A DNA stretch of 38,410 bases, taken from contig CAMHKU010000014.1 in assembly GCA_946185805.1 (NCBI GenBank), forward strand, positions 1 through 38,410, given 5' to 3'. The stretch is from an uncultured Prevotellaceae bacterium. GTDB taxonomy: Bacteria > Bacteroidota > Bacteroidia > Bacteroidales > Bacteroidaceae. Within the stretch, counting starts at the first letter, position 1. Each line of letters starts with the position of its first letter. The notes under the pieces are model-generated. The model did not search any database, was not told where the DNA came from, and was given only the letters and a program-made list of their open reading frames with translations. The translations under genes and the position numbers were made by a program. This document shows positions 14,787 to 23,347 of the stretch, piece by piece.

Positions 14787-17700
14787 GACTATTCCTGTTC
14801 CTTATACTTTCCACCCTTCTGTCCGTCCTGCCCCGTGCCAGCCATGCAGCCGCCCTGCCCCGCGCCAGCCATGCAGCTGCCTTGCCTCAAGTCGGCTATG
14901 CAGCGGCGTTGCCGCTGCCCACCGCGCAGCCCAACGACACCCTCGCCATCGACAGCACCTACGCCCCGCTGCCTCAGCGCAACTTCAACGCCCTTGACTA
15001 CTCTCTCGACGCCCCCCACTACTACCGCGGCGACAGCCTCGCCCACAGATTCACTTTCCTGCAGCTCGGCGGCGGACGCATGGCCATCAACGATACTCAC
15101 CGCCACGACCCCGACCCACTATATTTGATGCACCTGCGCCTGGGCCGACAGTTCAACACCGTCAGCAGCCTGCGACTGGGCGTCGAAGGTGCTTTGGGCT
15201 TTATACCGCAGGCCGCAGAGAACACCTTCTACAACTCCACCAACGCCCGCATAGCCTTTGAGGCCGACTATCTCTACAGTCTCTCCTCTCACCTGCTGGG
15301 CTACCGTCCCGACCGTCTGCTCGACGTCTCGGCCATGGTGGGCATCGGCGGAGCCTACTCCAAGCTCTTCAGGAGCGACATGGACGACTGGAGCTCCGAA
15401 TTCAATACTGCCAGCACCTCCATCTTCGGCAAGGCGGGCTTCCAGTTCAAGTTCTTGGCAGGTCCACAGGCAGCACTGGCCATTGAGCCTTACGTCATGG
15501 CCTCCACCCGCGGCATCGACCTCGTCCGCTCAGAGCATGAGTTCTACAGCTACCGCATGGGATGGGGCTTCGATATCGCATTCATACAATACTTCGGCAA
15601 CCACCTTACTCCCACCCACCACGACGGCGACTTCCGCCGACACTATACACGCCGACAGCGCTTTTTTGCCGGCGACGTGCCCTCATGGCTGCTCCGCCGC
15701 CCGCTCTTCGCTGGTATGCAGACGGGAGTGGCGGGGGTCAGCGGCGACGGGCGCACCTTCAACAAGTCGGCGGGTGTAGGCCAGCGGGCATACATAGGAT
15801 GGTGGATGTCGCCGGCTATCGGCATACGCGCACTGGTCGGCTTTGAGAACATGAAATGGCAGGAGAACGAACACGCTTCACTACGCGACTTCATCAGCTA
15901 TCGCCACGGAGCCCTCTCGCTGCTGGTCAACCCCTTTGGACTGATGCGCCGTGCCACATACGCCGCCCCCGTGGGCATCACCCTTCTCGCCGGTTACGAA
16001 GGAGGATGGGCGGCACGCGAGGAAGGACGGCAAGGTTTCCCCGCCTTCGGCTATCATCTGGGGGCCAATCTCTGGCTGCGTCTCACCGACGGACTCAAGC
16101 TTACCGTCGAGCCACAATACACCGTGCTCACCCACAAGAACGACGCCAGCCGTGCCAGTATCGATAACCTTACCCGCGCCAGCATCGGACTGGAATTCAC
16201 ATTTAATAATCCCAGCTTCCCTCCGATAGCAAGCCAACAGAATGTAAGCACACCCTTCGGACTTCAAAATTATTTCATTGGCATCTCCGGCGGCCGCAAC
16301 TTCACGCCCCGCTACTATCAGGACAACAGCCGCGTACGCGACTATATCAAGAGCGCGCTGCTCACGGCAGGCTACGAGTATACCCCCCGGCACACCTTGA
16401 GACTGTCAGCAGAATACATGACCGACGTCTTCTACGCTAACCATGAGTACGACCGCCAGCACCGAGTGATGGCCACCATCGGCTATCAGCACAACCTGCT
16501 TCACACACAATTCAATATTCAAAATACAAAGTACAAAATCCATAGACCCTGGGCGCTCTGCGTCAACATCGGCCCGACCATTGCCTTCGGTGGCGACAAG
16601 CCCGTGATGGGCCTCAACGGCGGCGCACAGCTCAGCTACCGCCTGTCAACACAATTCTCACTGTTCCTGGCCGAAAACCTCTACTGGATACCCAGCGGCC
16701 TGTGGAACACCGACCAGAACACTGAGCTCAACATCACGTCGAGCTGGAATCTGGGACTGATGTACCATTTCGAGAGCCTCGTAAGGCCTACCGTGAAGGC
16801 TGCCACCGCCACCGCTGCCGTTGTTGCCACCGCCGCCACGGCCACGGGCCACGCCATAGCTACCGCCGCCACCGCCACAGGCCACGCCATAGCTACCGCC
16901 GCCACCGCCACGGGCAGGGCCGTGGCCACCGTGGGCACCGCCATGACCGACCAGCGCGAGCACCCCGTCTTCGTCGACTACGCCATGGGCTATCACCACT
17001 TCATGCACATGCCCACGACGGGCAGCGACCCCTGGGAACCGGAGCTGCAACTCAGCGCCGGCTGGTGGGCACTGCCGGCGGCAGGTCTGCGCATAGGGGG
17101 CGACTTCCTGCGCGGCTATTCCGGCGAGTCAGAGGTAAAGACGGCTACAGAAACCTTTACGCGCTACGACAAGATACGCCTGTCTTACGTCTATGCCGAC
17201 CTGATGGTCAATCCCTTAGGCTTTGCCCGCCAGTATAACTGGGACTCAAAGGCCGGCATCGTCCTCATTGGCGGCCGTACGCTTGTCAACCTGAACGACG
17301 GCAACATGGAGAAGCGCTACTGGAACAATGGCTGGCGCCTGGGCACACAGTTGTGGGCACGGATTGCTCCGGGCCTGCGCGTGCACGTGGAGCCGATGTT
17401 CTCGCTCTTCGACTGCAATCAGCAGAGCGACAACCCCGCCGACTATACCGGCCGCGACCACCGCGAACTCTTCTCGCTGAAGGCAGGCCTGACGATGCTC
17501 CTGCGCAACGGCAAGGAGGCTGCAAAGCACGGCAACACGAAAGCAACTACGGATCATAGTGCCAGTAACCAGGCAGGCTCTATGTACAGCCACGCCTCCC
17601 GGTGGGCTATAGGTCTGGGCGGCGGCCTGCACTTCAACAAAGACGATTATCGCCTCAGCGGCAGCGGCACCAACAGCAACCTACAGGCTCTTGTCAGCTA

Positions 17701-18211
17701 CCAACTGTGGACAAACACCAAACTTACCTTAAGCGAGGAACTGACCTTTGACCACTTCATAGACCCCTGCACCTATCGGCTCACGGCCGGCCCCGATGCC
17801 GGAGAGCAACGCTCAGGACGGGCACTGACCACTTACCGCTACCTCTTCTCGTCGCTGGCCTATGAATACGACATCTTGGGCCTCTTCAATGGCGACCCCC
17901 GCCGCCGCTGGTCGTTCAACATCTTGGGGGGAGTATGTCTGTCATACTATCTTAACGAGAGTAGCAGCGTGCCCGGCGAGAGCGCCGACCACGAGGTGGC
18001 TCACAGCGAGCGTAACAGCCCCATTAACTTCAACAGCCTCATCGGTGCATCCGTCAGCTATCGCCTGTCGTCGCGGCTGTCGGTCTATTACCACCACCAC
18101 CTGTTCACCTACAGCTTCAGTCACCCCTACTGGGTACACTACACACCGCAGTTGGTCTCACGCTATGGCCACATCAACACCTTCAACATCGGACTGATGC
18201 TGCATCTGTAG
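14783..18211 (+). CDS. Giant outer membrane protein with five tandem beta-barrel-like units
   Basis: A 1142-residue protein with a signal peptide carrying three nine-residue repeats (LPRASHAAA, LPRASHAAA, LPQVGYAAA). I see five related units at about residues 114-280, 307-475, 495-665, 728-907 and 938-1142. Each repeats a pattern of alternating hydrophobic strands with a common core: GYHLGANLWLRLTDGLKLTVEP (unit 2), GWRLGTQLWARIAPGLRVHVEP (unit 4), GASVSYRLSSRLSVYY (unit 5), with matching versions in units 1 and 3. A preceding VNPFGLMRR / VNPLGFARQ motif aligns units 2 and 4. Units 3 and 4 are joined by an Ala/Thr-rich linker (669-721). A heptamer-derived insert lies at about 575-586. Function unknown; outer membrane location inferred from the strand pattern, the terminal LMLHL and the operon. 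Confidence 0.7.
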   Translation: MRLFLFLILSTLLSVLPRASHAAALPRASHAAALPQVGYAAALPLPTAQPNDTLAIDSTYAPLPQRNFNALDYSLDAPHYYRGDSLAHRFTFLQLGGGRMAINDTHRHDPDPLYLMHLRLGRQFNTVSSLRLGVEGALGFIPQAAENTFYNSTNARIAFEADYLYSLSSHLLGYRPDRLLDVSAMVGIGGAYSKLFRSDMDDWSSEFNTASTSIFGKAGFQFKFLAGPQAALAIEPYVMASTRGIDLVRSEHEFYSYRMGWGFDIAFIQYFGNHLTPTHHDGDFRRHYTRRQRFFAGDVPSWLLRRPLFAGMQTGVAGVSGDGRTFNKSAGVGQRAYIGWWMSPAIGIRALVGFENMKWQENEHASLRDFISYRHGALSLLVNPFGLMRRATYAAPVGITLLAGYEGGWAAREEGRQGFPAFGYHLGANLWLRLTDGLKLTVEPQYTVLTHKNDASRASIDNLTRASIGLEFTFNNPSFPPIASQQNVSTPFGLQNYFIGISGGRNFTPRYYQDNSRVRDYIKSALLTAGYEYTPRHTLRLSAEYMTDVFYANHEYDRQHRVMATIGYQHNLLHTQFNIQNTKYKIHRPWALCVNIGPTIAFGGDKPVMGLNGGAQLSYRLSTQFSLFLAENLYWIPSGLWNTDQNTELNITSSWNLGLMYHFESLVRPTVKAATATAAVVATAATATGHAIATAATATGHAIATAATATGRAVATVGTAMTDQREHPVFVDYAMGYHHFMHMPTTGSDPWEPELQLSAGWWALPAAGLRIGGDFLRGYSGESEVKTATETFTRYDKIRLSYVYADLMVNPLGFARQYNWDSKAGIVLIGGRTLVNLNDGNMEKRYWNNGWRLGTQLWARIAPGLRVHVEPMFSLFDCNQQSDNPADYTGRDHRELFSLKAGLTMLLRNGKEAAKHGNTKATTDHSASNQAGSMYSHASRWAIGLGGGLHFNKDDYRLSGSGTNSNLQALVSYQLWTNTKLTLSEELTFDHFIDPCTYRLTAGPDAGEQRSGRALTTYRYLFSSLAYEYDILGLFNGDPRRRWSFNILGGVCLSYYLNESSSVPGESADHEVAHSERNSPINFNSLIGASVSYRLSSRLSVYYHHHLFTYSFSHPYWVHYTPQLVSRYGHINTFNIGLMLHL
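16505..16541. repeat. In-frame heptamer tract in the multi-barrel gene
   Basis: A degenerate AT-rich tract (attcaat, attcaaa, atacaaa, gtacaaa) interrupts a GC-rich gene between two predicted strands of unit 3. It encodes an Asn/Lys/Gln-rich loop (TQFNIQNTKYKI). The local drop in GC compared with its surroundings marks it as foreign. Confidence 0.75.
16787..16945 (+). repeat. 33-bp tandem repeats encoding an Ala/Thr linker
   Basis: About three 33-nt units encode ATAATATGHAI, ATAATATGHAI and ATAATATGRAV, flanked by further Ala/Thr-rich sequence. The linker separates the third and fourth barrel-like units of the large outer membrane protein. The near-identical copies suggest that repeat number could vary between strains. 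Confidence 0.85.
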
Positions 18212-18250
18212 TGGTAAGAGGCAAGAGGGGTGTGGTGAGAGGTAAGAGTA
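18211..18250. repeat. Degenerate heptamer tract between convergent genes
   Basis: Units such as ggtaaga, ggcaaga, ggtgaga and ggtaaga fill the 45-nt space between the multi-barrel gene and the TPR gene that faces it. No classical terminator hairpin is seen here. Confidence 0.65.
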
Positions 18251-18256
18251 ATGTTT

Positions 18257-19585
18257 TCACGACGTCAGCGCCTGGCTGAGCCTGAGGGCGTAGCTGTCGG
18301 TAGGATTCACGTCGAGAATCTTGTCGATGTACTGCATCGAGCTCTGCTTGTCATGCTTCACGAAATAATAGTAAGCCAGGTACTTATACGCTTCGAGCAG
18401 CTGGCCGCCGCCCTTCTGCTCGGTCATTTCTATCACCTGCTGGTAGTAGGGCTTGGCCAGCCCCTTCTCTGTCTCCGGGTCCATGGCCACATTGGTACGT
18501 GCCTGCCAGTAGACGCCTAAGTAGCTGTCAGGCCTCATGCGCGCCACCTCGGCAAAGGTTTCGTCGGCTTTCTGCAGCGCTTCCTTCTTCACAGGTGTCA
18601 GGCCGTCGCCACCTGCGGTGTCGGTGCCTTGGGCATAATACAGGCGCCCCAGTTCGTAAATCACGAAAGGCGTCACCTCTTCCTTGTCGAGTTTCGTCAT
18701 ATACTGCCGGTAGTAATCAACAGCCTGCTGATAGCGCCCAATGTTCTGGTAAGCCTTCGAGATGGCCAGCAGCACGTCGGCACGGTCGCCGCCCTCTAAC
18801 TGCAGCGCCTTGTTAAACTGCTCGATACCCAGCTCATATTTCCCTAAGCCATTATGCACATAGCCATAGTAAATATAGTCGAGGTAAGTAGGTTTGACGG
18901 TTTTCGCTTCCGACGACGACGAGGGGTGGAAAAATATCCAGGCGGCTTCGAGGGCGGCTTCATACTCTTTCAGCTCTGTATGGTTATACATGTCCAGGCG
19001 TGTAAAGATACGGTCGTGAGGCCATTGCTTGCGACCGTGAGTCACCACTTTGAGCGACTTCTGGTAGTCTTTCATCAGGTAGGCCGACATGGCGTAGGCC
19101 ACCTGCTCGTCGCGGCTAAGGCTGTCGATGGCTATAGAGTCGTAGGCAGCCACGGCCTGCTCTACTTTGTTGGCACTATACCATACGCCCGCTATCAGGT
19201 AGTCTACGCGGAAGTCGGGGCGGTAGCGTCCCAACTGCTGCAACCTTGCCACGGCCAGCTGCGGCTCGTCTTTCTGGTGCATCCTGACATAGTGCATGTA
19301 TCCGGTAGTGTCGCGGGGGTCGAAGTAGATGGCACGCCCGTAGTAGTAGTCGGCCTGCTCACGGTCGTTTTTTGCCATGGCGATGTCGCCGGCCAATGAG
19401 ATAATGCTTGTGGTGATTTTCTTCAACTTATAGCCCTGGGCATAGCAACGCTCCGCACCGGCAATATCGCCGCGGCGCAAGAGTTCAAAGCCCTGACGAG
19501 CCAACACGTCGGGGTCTTTGCTGTCTTTGCCCGCCCACGCACACAGCGTCAGGCCCAGCACGGCTATCGTTATCAGTGGTCTCAT
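18257..19585 (-). CDS. Exported tetratricopeptide repeat protein
   Basis: A 442-residue protein with a short signal peptide (MRPLITIAVLGLTLCAWAG) followed by TPR-type helical pairs along its whole length. The clearest are around AERCYAQGYKLKKITTSII, QADYYYGRAIYFDPRD, GIEQFNKALQLE and AVDYYRQYMTKL. It should be a periplasmic or outer-membrane-associated scaffold for protein-protein contacts. The ATG at 19585 is preferred over one eight codons upstream because it places the signal peptide at the N-terminus. It follows the HerA-like gene by 68 nt in the same direction. Partner and function are unknown. Confidence 0.85.
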   Translation of the reverse strand: MRPLITIAVLGLTLCAWAGKDSKDPDVLARQGFELLRRGDIAGAERCYAQGYKLKKITTSIISLAGDIAMAKNDREQADYYYGRAIYFDPRDTTGYMHYVRMHQKDEPQLAVARLQQLGRYRPDFRVDYLIAGVWYSANKVEQAVAAYDSIAIDSLSRDEQVAYAMSAYLMKDYQKSLKVVTHGRKQWPHDRIFTRLDMYNHTELKEYEAALEAAWIFFHPSSSSEAKTVKPTYLDYIYYGYVHNGLGKYELGIEQFNKALQLEGGDRADVLLAISKAYQNIGRYQQAVDYYRQYMTKLDKEEVTPFVIYELGRLYYAQGTDTAGGDGLTPVKKEALQKADETFAEVARMRPDSYLGVYWQARTNVAMDPETEKGLAKPYYQQVIEMTEQKGGGQLLEAYKYLAYYYFVKHDKQSSMQYIDKILDVNPTDSYALRLSQALTS

Positions 19586-19653
19586 GTCTACTGGTTCTTC
19601 AGTGGCCATTTAGTAGTCTCGCACCTCAAGAATCCCTACTTGTTTTTTGCTTG

Positions 19654-21273
19654 TTACTTAGTAAGATTACCCAAGATGTCGCGCGTCAGCTCGCGGGTGA
19701 TGGTGCGCGTGGCGGCGCTGGTGGCGTTTTTCACCACCTTCTCGCGGGCCGAGGTGCGGCTCTTCGACGATTTGCCGCTGACCTTGTTGCTCACCCAGGT
19801 GCCGAGGACGGTGGCAAGGGTAGAGGTGACAGCGGTGAGCACGGCCTTCCATACTTTCGACATGATACCGGCCTTCTTGCTGGCGGGTTTGGTGTCGGCG
19901 GAGTCAGAATCGGAGTCGCCGGGGGTTACGGATTTGCCAGAAGACACTTCGGTCTCCTGCAGGGCGCGCTCCTCGTCGGCGAGGATGACCTCAAAGGCGC
20001 TCTCGCGGTCCAAAGCCTGGTCGTACTTATGAGCCACGGGACTCTGCGCCAAGATGTCGCGGCGCTGCTCGTCGCTGATGGCGCCAATCTGCGACAGGGG
20101 GAAGAGCACCTTGGCGCGCTGCACCATCTGCGGGGCGCCCTTCTCGTCGAGGAAGCTGACGAGGGCCTCGCCGGTCTCAAGGTTCATGATAGCCTCATCA
20201 GTCTTGAACGCCGGATTGGCGCGGAAGGTCTCGGCGGCAGTCTTCACGGCTTTCTGGTCCTTCGGAGTATAGGCGCGCAGGGCGTGCTGCACGCGATTAC
20301 CTAACTGGCCGAGGATGTTCTCGGGAATGTCCGTAGGGCTCTGGGTGATGAAGTACACGCCCACGCCCTTGGAGCGTATGAGTCGCACCACCTGCTCAAT
20401 CTTGTCCAACAGTGCCTTGCTGGTGTCGGCAAACAGCATGTGGGCCTCGTCGAAGAAGAACACCAGTTTGGGCTGCGGCAGGTCGCCCACCTCGGGCAGC
20501 GTGCTGTAAAGCTCGCTGAGGAGCCAAAGCAGGAAGGTGGAGTAGAGCTTGGGCTGCATCATCAGCTTGTCGGCGGCCAGGACGCTCATCACGCCCTTGC
20601 GGCCCGTCGGCGAGGCGCTGTCGGGCATGGTGGCCAGCAGGTCCTGGATGTCGAAGGAGGGCAGGCCGAAGAACTTGTCGGCGCCCTGATTTTCTAACTG
20701 CAGCAGGGCGCGCTGGATGGCACCGACGGAGGCGCTGGCCACATTGCCATATTTAGAGGCATACTCCTTGGCGTGCTTGGCCACGAAGCCAAGCACGGCG
20801 CGCAGGTCTTTCAGGTCGTCGAGCAGCCAGCCGCGCTCGTCGGCAATGCGGAAGACGATGTTCAGCACACCGTCCTGCGTATCGTTCAGTCCGAGCAGTC
20901 GCGACAGCAGCAGCGGCCCCATCTGGCTGATGGTAGCCCGCATGGGGTGTCCCTGCTCGCCGAAGACGTCGTAGAACCTTACCGGGCAACTCTGGAACTG
21001 CGGGGCTTCGAGCCCGAACTCCGGCAGTCGTTTCTCTATAAAGCTGCTCATCTTGCCAACCTGCGAGATGCCGCTGAGATCGCCCTTCATGTCGGCCATG
21101 AAGCAGGGCACGCCGGCCTGGCAGAAGGTCTCGGCCATCACCTGCAACGTCACCGTCTTTCCTGTACCCGTGGCACCGGCAATCAGACCGTGCCGGTTGG
21201 CCATCTTTCCTGTTATACTCAGTGCCCCCTCTGAGCTGTGGGCAATGTATAGCCCCCGTTGCTTATCATACAT
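19654..21273 (-). CDS. HerA-like helicase domain protein (DUF853, YjgR type)
   Basis: A 539-residue cytoplasmic ATPase of the FtsK/HerA superfamily. The Walker A motif is GATGTGKT (33-40), and Walker B is LVFFFDEAH (about 265-275), followed by an arginine/sensor region (FITQSPTDIPENILGQLGNRVQHAL). The family is widespread (YjgR in E. coli) with no settled function, so DNA translocation is inferred from the fold. The C-terminal 100 residues hold a Ser/Asp-rich linker and a Thr/Arg-rich basic end (SKVWKAVLTAVTSTLATVLG onward). It is divergent from dxs, with its own TATCTTTG box at 21305-21312. The NurA partner of archaeal HerA is absent here. Confidence 0.9.
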   Translation of the reverse strand: MYDKQRGLYIAHSSEGALSITGKMANRHGLIAGATGTGKTVTLQVMAETFCQAGVPCFMADMKGDLSGISQVGKMSSFIEKRLPEFGLEAPQFQSCPVRFYDVFGEQGHPMRATISQMGPLLLSRLLGLNDTQDGVLNIVFRIADERGWLLDDLKDLRAVLGFVAKHAKEYASKYGNVASASVGAIQRALLQLENQGADKFFGLPSFDIQDLLATMPDSASPTGRKGVMSVLAADKLMMQPKLYSTFLLWLLSELYSTLPEVGDLPQPKLVFFFDEAHMLFADTSKALLDKIEQVVRLIRSKGVGVYFITQSPTDIPENILGQLGNRVQHALRAYTPKDQKAVKTAAETFRANPAFKTDEAIMNLETGEALVSFLDEKGAPQMVQRAKVLFPLSQIGAISDEQRRDILAQSPVAHKYDQALDRESAFEVILADEERALQETEVSSGKSVTPGDSDSDSADTKPASKKAGIMSKVWKAVLTAVTSTLATVLGTWVSNKVSGKSSKSRTSAREKVVKNATSAATRTITRELTRDILGNLTK

Positions 21274-21304
21274 ATCTATTATTCTTGTCTTAGCAATCTG
21301 GGTG

Positions 21305-21382
21305 CAAAGATAGTGTTTTTTTCTTGATAATGAATAAAAAGCGCGTTTTTATTTTTTTTTACCGCTAATTTTTGTAATTTTG
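21305..21382. promoter_or_regulatory. Divergent promoters for the HerA-like gene and dxs
   Basis: A minus-strand TATCTTTG (21305-21312) faces the HerA-like gene and a plus-strand TAATTTTG (21375-21382) faces dxs. The dxs box is followed by only CAGCCAA before the ATG, almost the same junction as at dacB. A run of nine T residues (21352-21360) lies 14 nt upstream of the dxs box, in the region between the -33 and -7 positions, so its length could affect promoter strength. Confidence 0.7.
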
Positions 21383-21389
21383 CAGCCAA

Positions 21390-23327
21390 ATGGAAAAAGA
21401 AACGTTAAGGCTGCTCAAGGACATCGACTCGCCGTCGGACCTGCGCCGCCTCAAGATAGACGATTTGCCGGAGTTGTGCCGTGAGCTGAGACAGGATATT
21501 GTCGAAGAGCTGTCGGTAAACCCTGGACACTTGGCGTCGAGCCTGGGAGTCATCGAGCTGACGGTGGCCCTGCACTATGTGTTCGACACCCCCGACGATC
21601 GCATCGTCTGGGATGTGGGGCATCAGGCCTACGGTCACAAGATTCTGACCGGGCGCCGCGAGCAGTTCAGCACCAACCGCAAGCTGGGCGGCATCCGCCC
21701 CTTCCCCTCGCCCTTGGAGAGCGAGTACGACACCTTTGCCTGCGGCCATGCCTCCAACAGCATCTCCGCCGCCCTGGGCATGGCGGTGGCATCGCGCATA
21801 GAGAATTCTCAAACCTCAAGCCTCCATTCTCAAAACAACAGACGCGTCGTGGCCGTCATCGGCGACGGTGCTATGTCGGGTGGTCTGGCCTTTGAGGGGC
21901 TTAACAACGTGTCGTCGTCGCCCAACGATCTGCTCATCGTATTAAACGACAACAACATGTCGATAGACCGCTCCGTGGGCGGCATGAAGCAGTATCTGTT
22001 AGGGCTGAACACCAACGAGACGTATAACGCCCTGCGGTTTAAGGCCTCACGATGGCTCCACGGCCGCGGCATGCTGGAGGACGACCGCCGCAAGGGGCTG
22101 ATACGGCTGTCGAACGCGGTGAAGAGCGCCATCTCGCACCAGCAGAACATCTTCGAGGGCATGAACATCCGCTACTTCGGACCCTTCGACGGCCACGACG
22201 TGAAGGAACTGGTGCGCATCCTGCGCCAGTTGAAAGACATGAAAGGCCCCAAGCTGCTGCACCTGCACACGCAGAAAGGCCACGGCTATGCCCCGGCTGA
22301 GCGCGACGTCACCACGTGGCACGCCCCGGGGAAGTTCGACCCCGAGACCGGCGAGCGCATCGTAGAGAGCGACCCCTCACAGCCGCAGAAATACCAGGAC
22401 GTCTTCGGCCACACCCTCTTGGAACTGGCTGAGCAGAACCCCAAGATTGTGGGTGTGACGCCCGCCATGCCCACGGGCTGCTCTATGAATATCATGATGA
22501 AAGCCATGCCCGAACGCACCTTCGACGTGGGCATTGCCGAGGGGCACGCCGTCACCTTCTCGGGCGGCATGGCTAAGGACGGGCTCGTGCCCTTCTGCAA
22601 TATCTACAGCGCCTTTGCACAGCGGGCTTACGACAATATCATCCACGACGTGGCCCTACTGGGGCTGCACGTCGTCTTCTGCTTAGACCGCGCCGGACTG
22701 GTGGGCGAAGACGGGCCTACGCACCACGGCGCCTTCGACCTGGCGGCCCTGCGCCCCATACCCAACCTGACCATCGCCTCGCCCATGGACGAGCACGAGC
22801 TGCGACGGCTGATGTACACCGCACAGATGGACGGCCAGGGACCGTTCGTCATACGCTACCCCCGCGGCGGCGGCGTGCTCAAAGACTGGCGCTGCCCCTT
22901 GGAGGCCGTCAAGGTGGGAACCGGACGACGGCTCCACGACGGCACCGACGTGGCCGTGCTGAGCATCGGGCCCATAGGCAACAACGTGACGGAGGCCATC
23001 AAGGGCATTGAGAATGGAGAACCCTCCGTTGCCCACTACGACATGCGGTTCCTCAAGCCGCTGGACGAGGACATTCTCCACGAGGTAGGCCGCAAGTTCA
23101 AGCGGGTGGTGACGGTGGAGAACGGCGTGAGGAACGGCGGCTTAGGGTCGGCGGTCATGGAATGGCTGAACGACCACGGCTACAGCGTCAGCGTTACCCG
23201 TCTGGGACTGCCCGACGACCACTTCGTAGAGCATGGCACCGTCGGCGAGCTGCAGCACCTCTGCGGCATCGATGCCGAGGGCATTGCCAAGGCTATTGTA
23301 AATAGCCAAACCGTAAATTGTAAATAG
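21390..23327 (+). CDS. dxs: 1-deoxy-D-xylulose-5-phosphate synthase
   Basis: Thiamine-diphosphate enzyme that condenses pyruvate and glyceraldehyde 3-phosphate, the first step of the MEP isoprenoid pathway; its product also feeds thiamine and pyridoxal synthesis. The 645-residue protein has [16 protein letters not shown] (75-90), the ThDP motif GDGAMSGG...NN (158-173), the pyrimidine-binding domain with [14 protein letters not shown], and a transketolase C-terminal domain. Residues 138-150 are a Ser/Gln/Asn-rich insert from a heptamer tract, immediately before the ThDP motif, where other family members have a short loop. The last residues VNSQTVNCK and the stop come from a 22-bp tandem repeat. 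trkA follows after 20 nt. Confidence 0.96.
   Translation: MEKETLRLLKDIDSPSDLRRLKIDDLPELCRELRQDIVEELSVNPGHLASSLGVIELTVALHYVFDTPDDRIVWDVGHQAYGHKILTGRREQFSTNRKLGGIRPFPSPLESEYDTFACGHASNSISAALGMAVASRIENSQTSSLHSQNNRRVVAVIGDGAMSGGLAFEGLNNVSSSPNDLLIVLNDNNMSIDRSVGGMKQYLLGLNTNETYNALRFKASRWLHGRGMLEDDRRKGLIRLSNAVKSAISHQQNIFEGMNIRYFGPFDGHDVKELVRILRQLKDMKGPKLLHLHTQKGHGYAPAERDVTTWHAPGKFDPETGERIVESDPSQPQKYQDVFGHTLLELAEQNPKIVGVTPAMPTGCSMNIMMKAMPERTFDVGIAEGHAVTFSGGMAKDGLVPFCNIYSAFAQRAYDNIIHDVALLGLHVVFCLDRAGLVGEDGPTHHGAFDLAALRPIPNLTIASPMDEHELRRLMYTAQMDGQGPFVIRYPRGGGVLKDWRCPLEAVKVGTGRRLHDGTDVAVLSIGPIGNNVTEAIKGIENGEPSVAHYDMRFLKPLDEDILHEVGRKFKRVVTVENGVRNGGLGSAVMEWLNDHGYSVSVTRLGLPDDHFVEHGTVGELQHLCGIDAEGIAKAIVNSQTVNCK
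21801..21839. repeat. In-frame heptamer tract inside dxs
   Basis: Units attctca, aacctca, agcctcc and attctca form a 39-nt AT-richer island in a GC-rich gene, translated as 13 residues. It occupies the loop before the ThDP-binding motif and keeps the frame. It resembles the intergenic tract before manA (26321-26350). Confidence 0.75.
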
Positions 23328-23338
23328 TCAAACCGTAA
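23295..23338. repeat. 22-bp tandem repeat spanning the dxs stop codon
   Basis: Two 22-nt copies starting attgtaaatag (23295-23316 and 23317-23338) differ at one base. The first is translated as the tail of Dxs, and the second supplies the stop (23325-23327) and most of the 20-nt spacer before trkA. Confidence 0.85.
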
Positions 23339-23347
23339 ATTACATAG

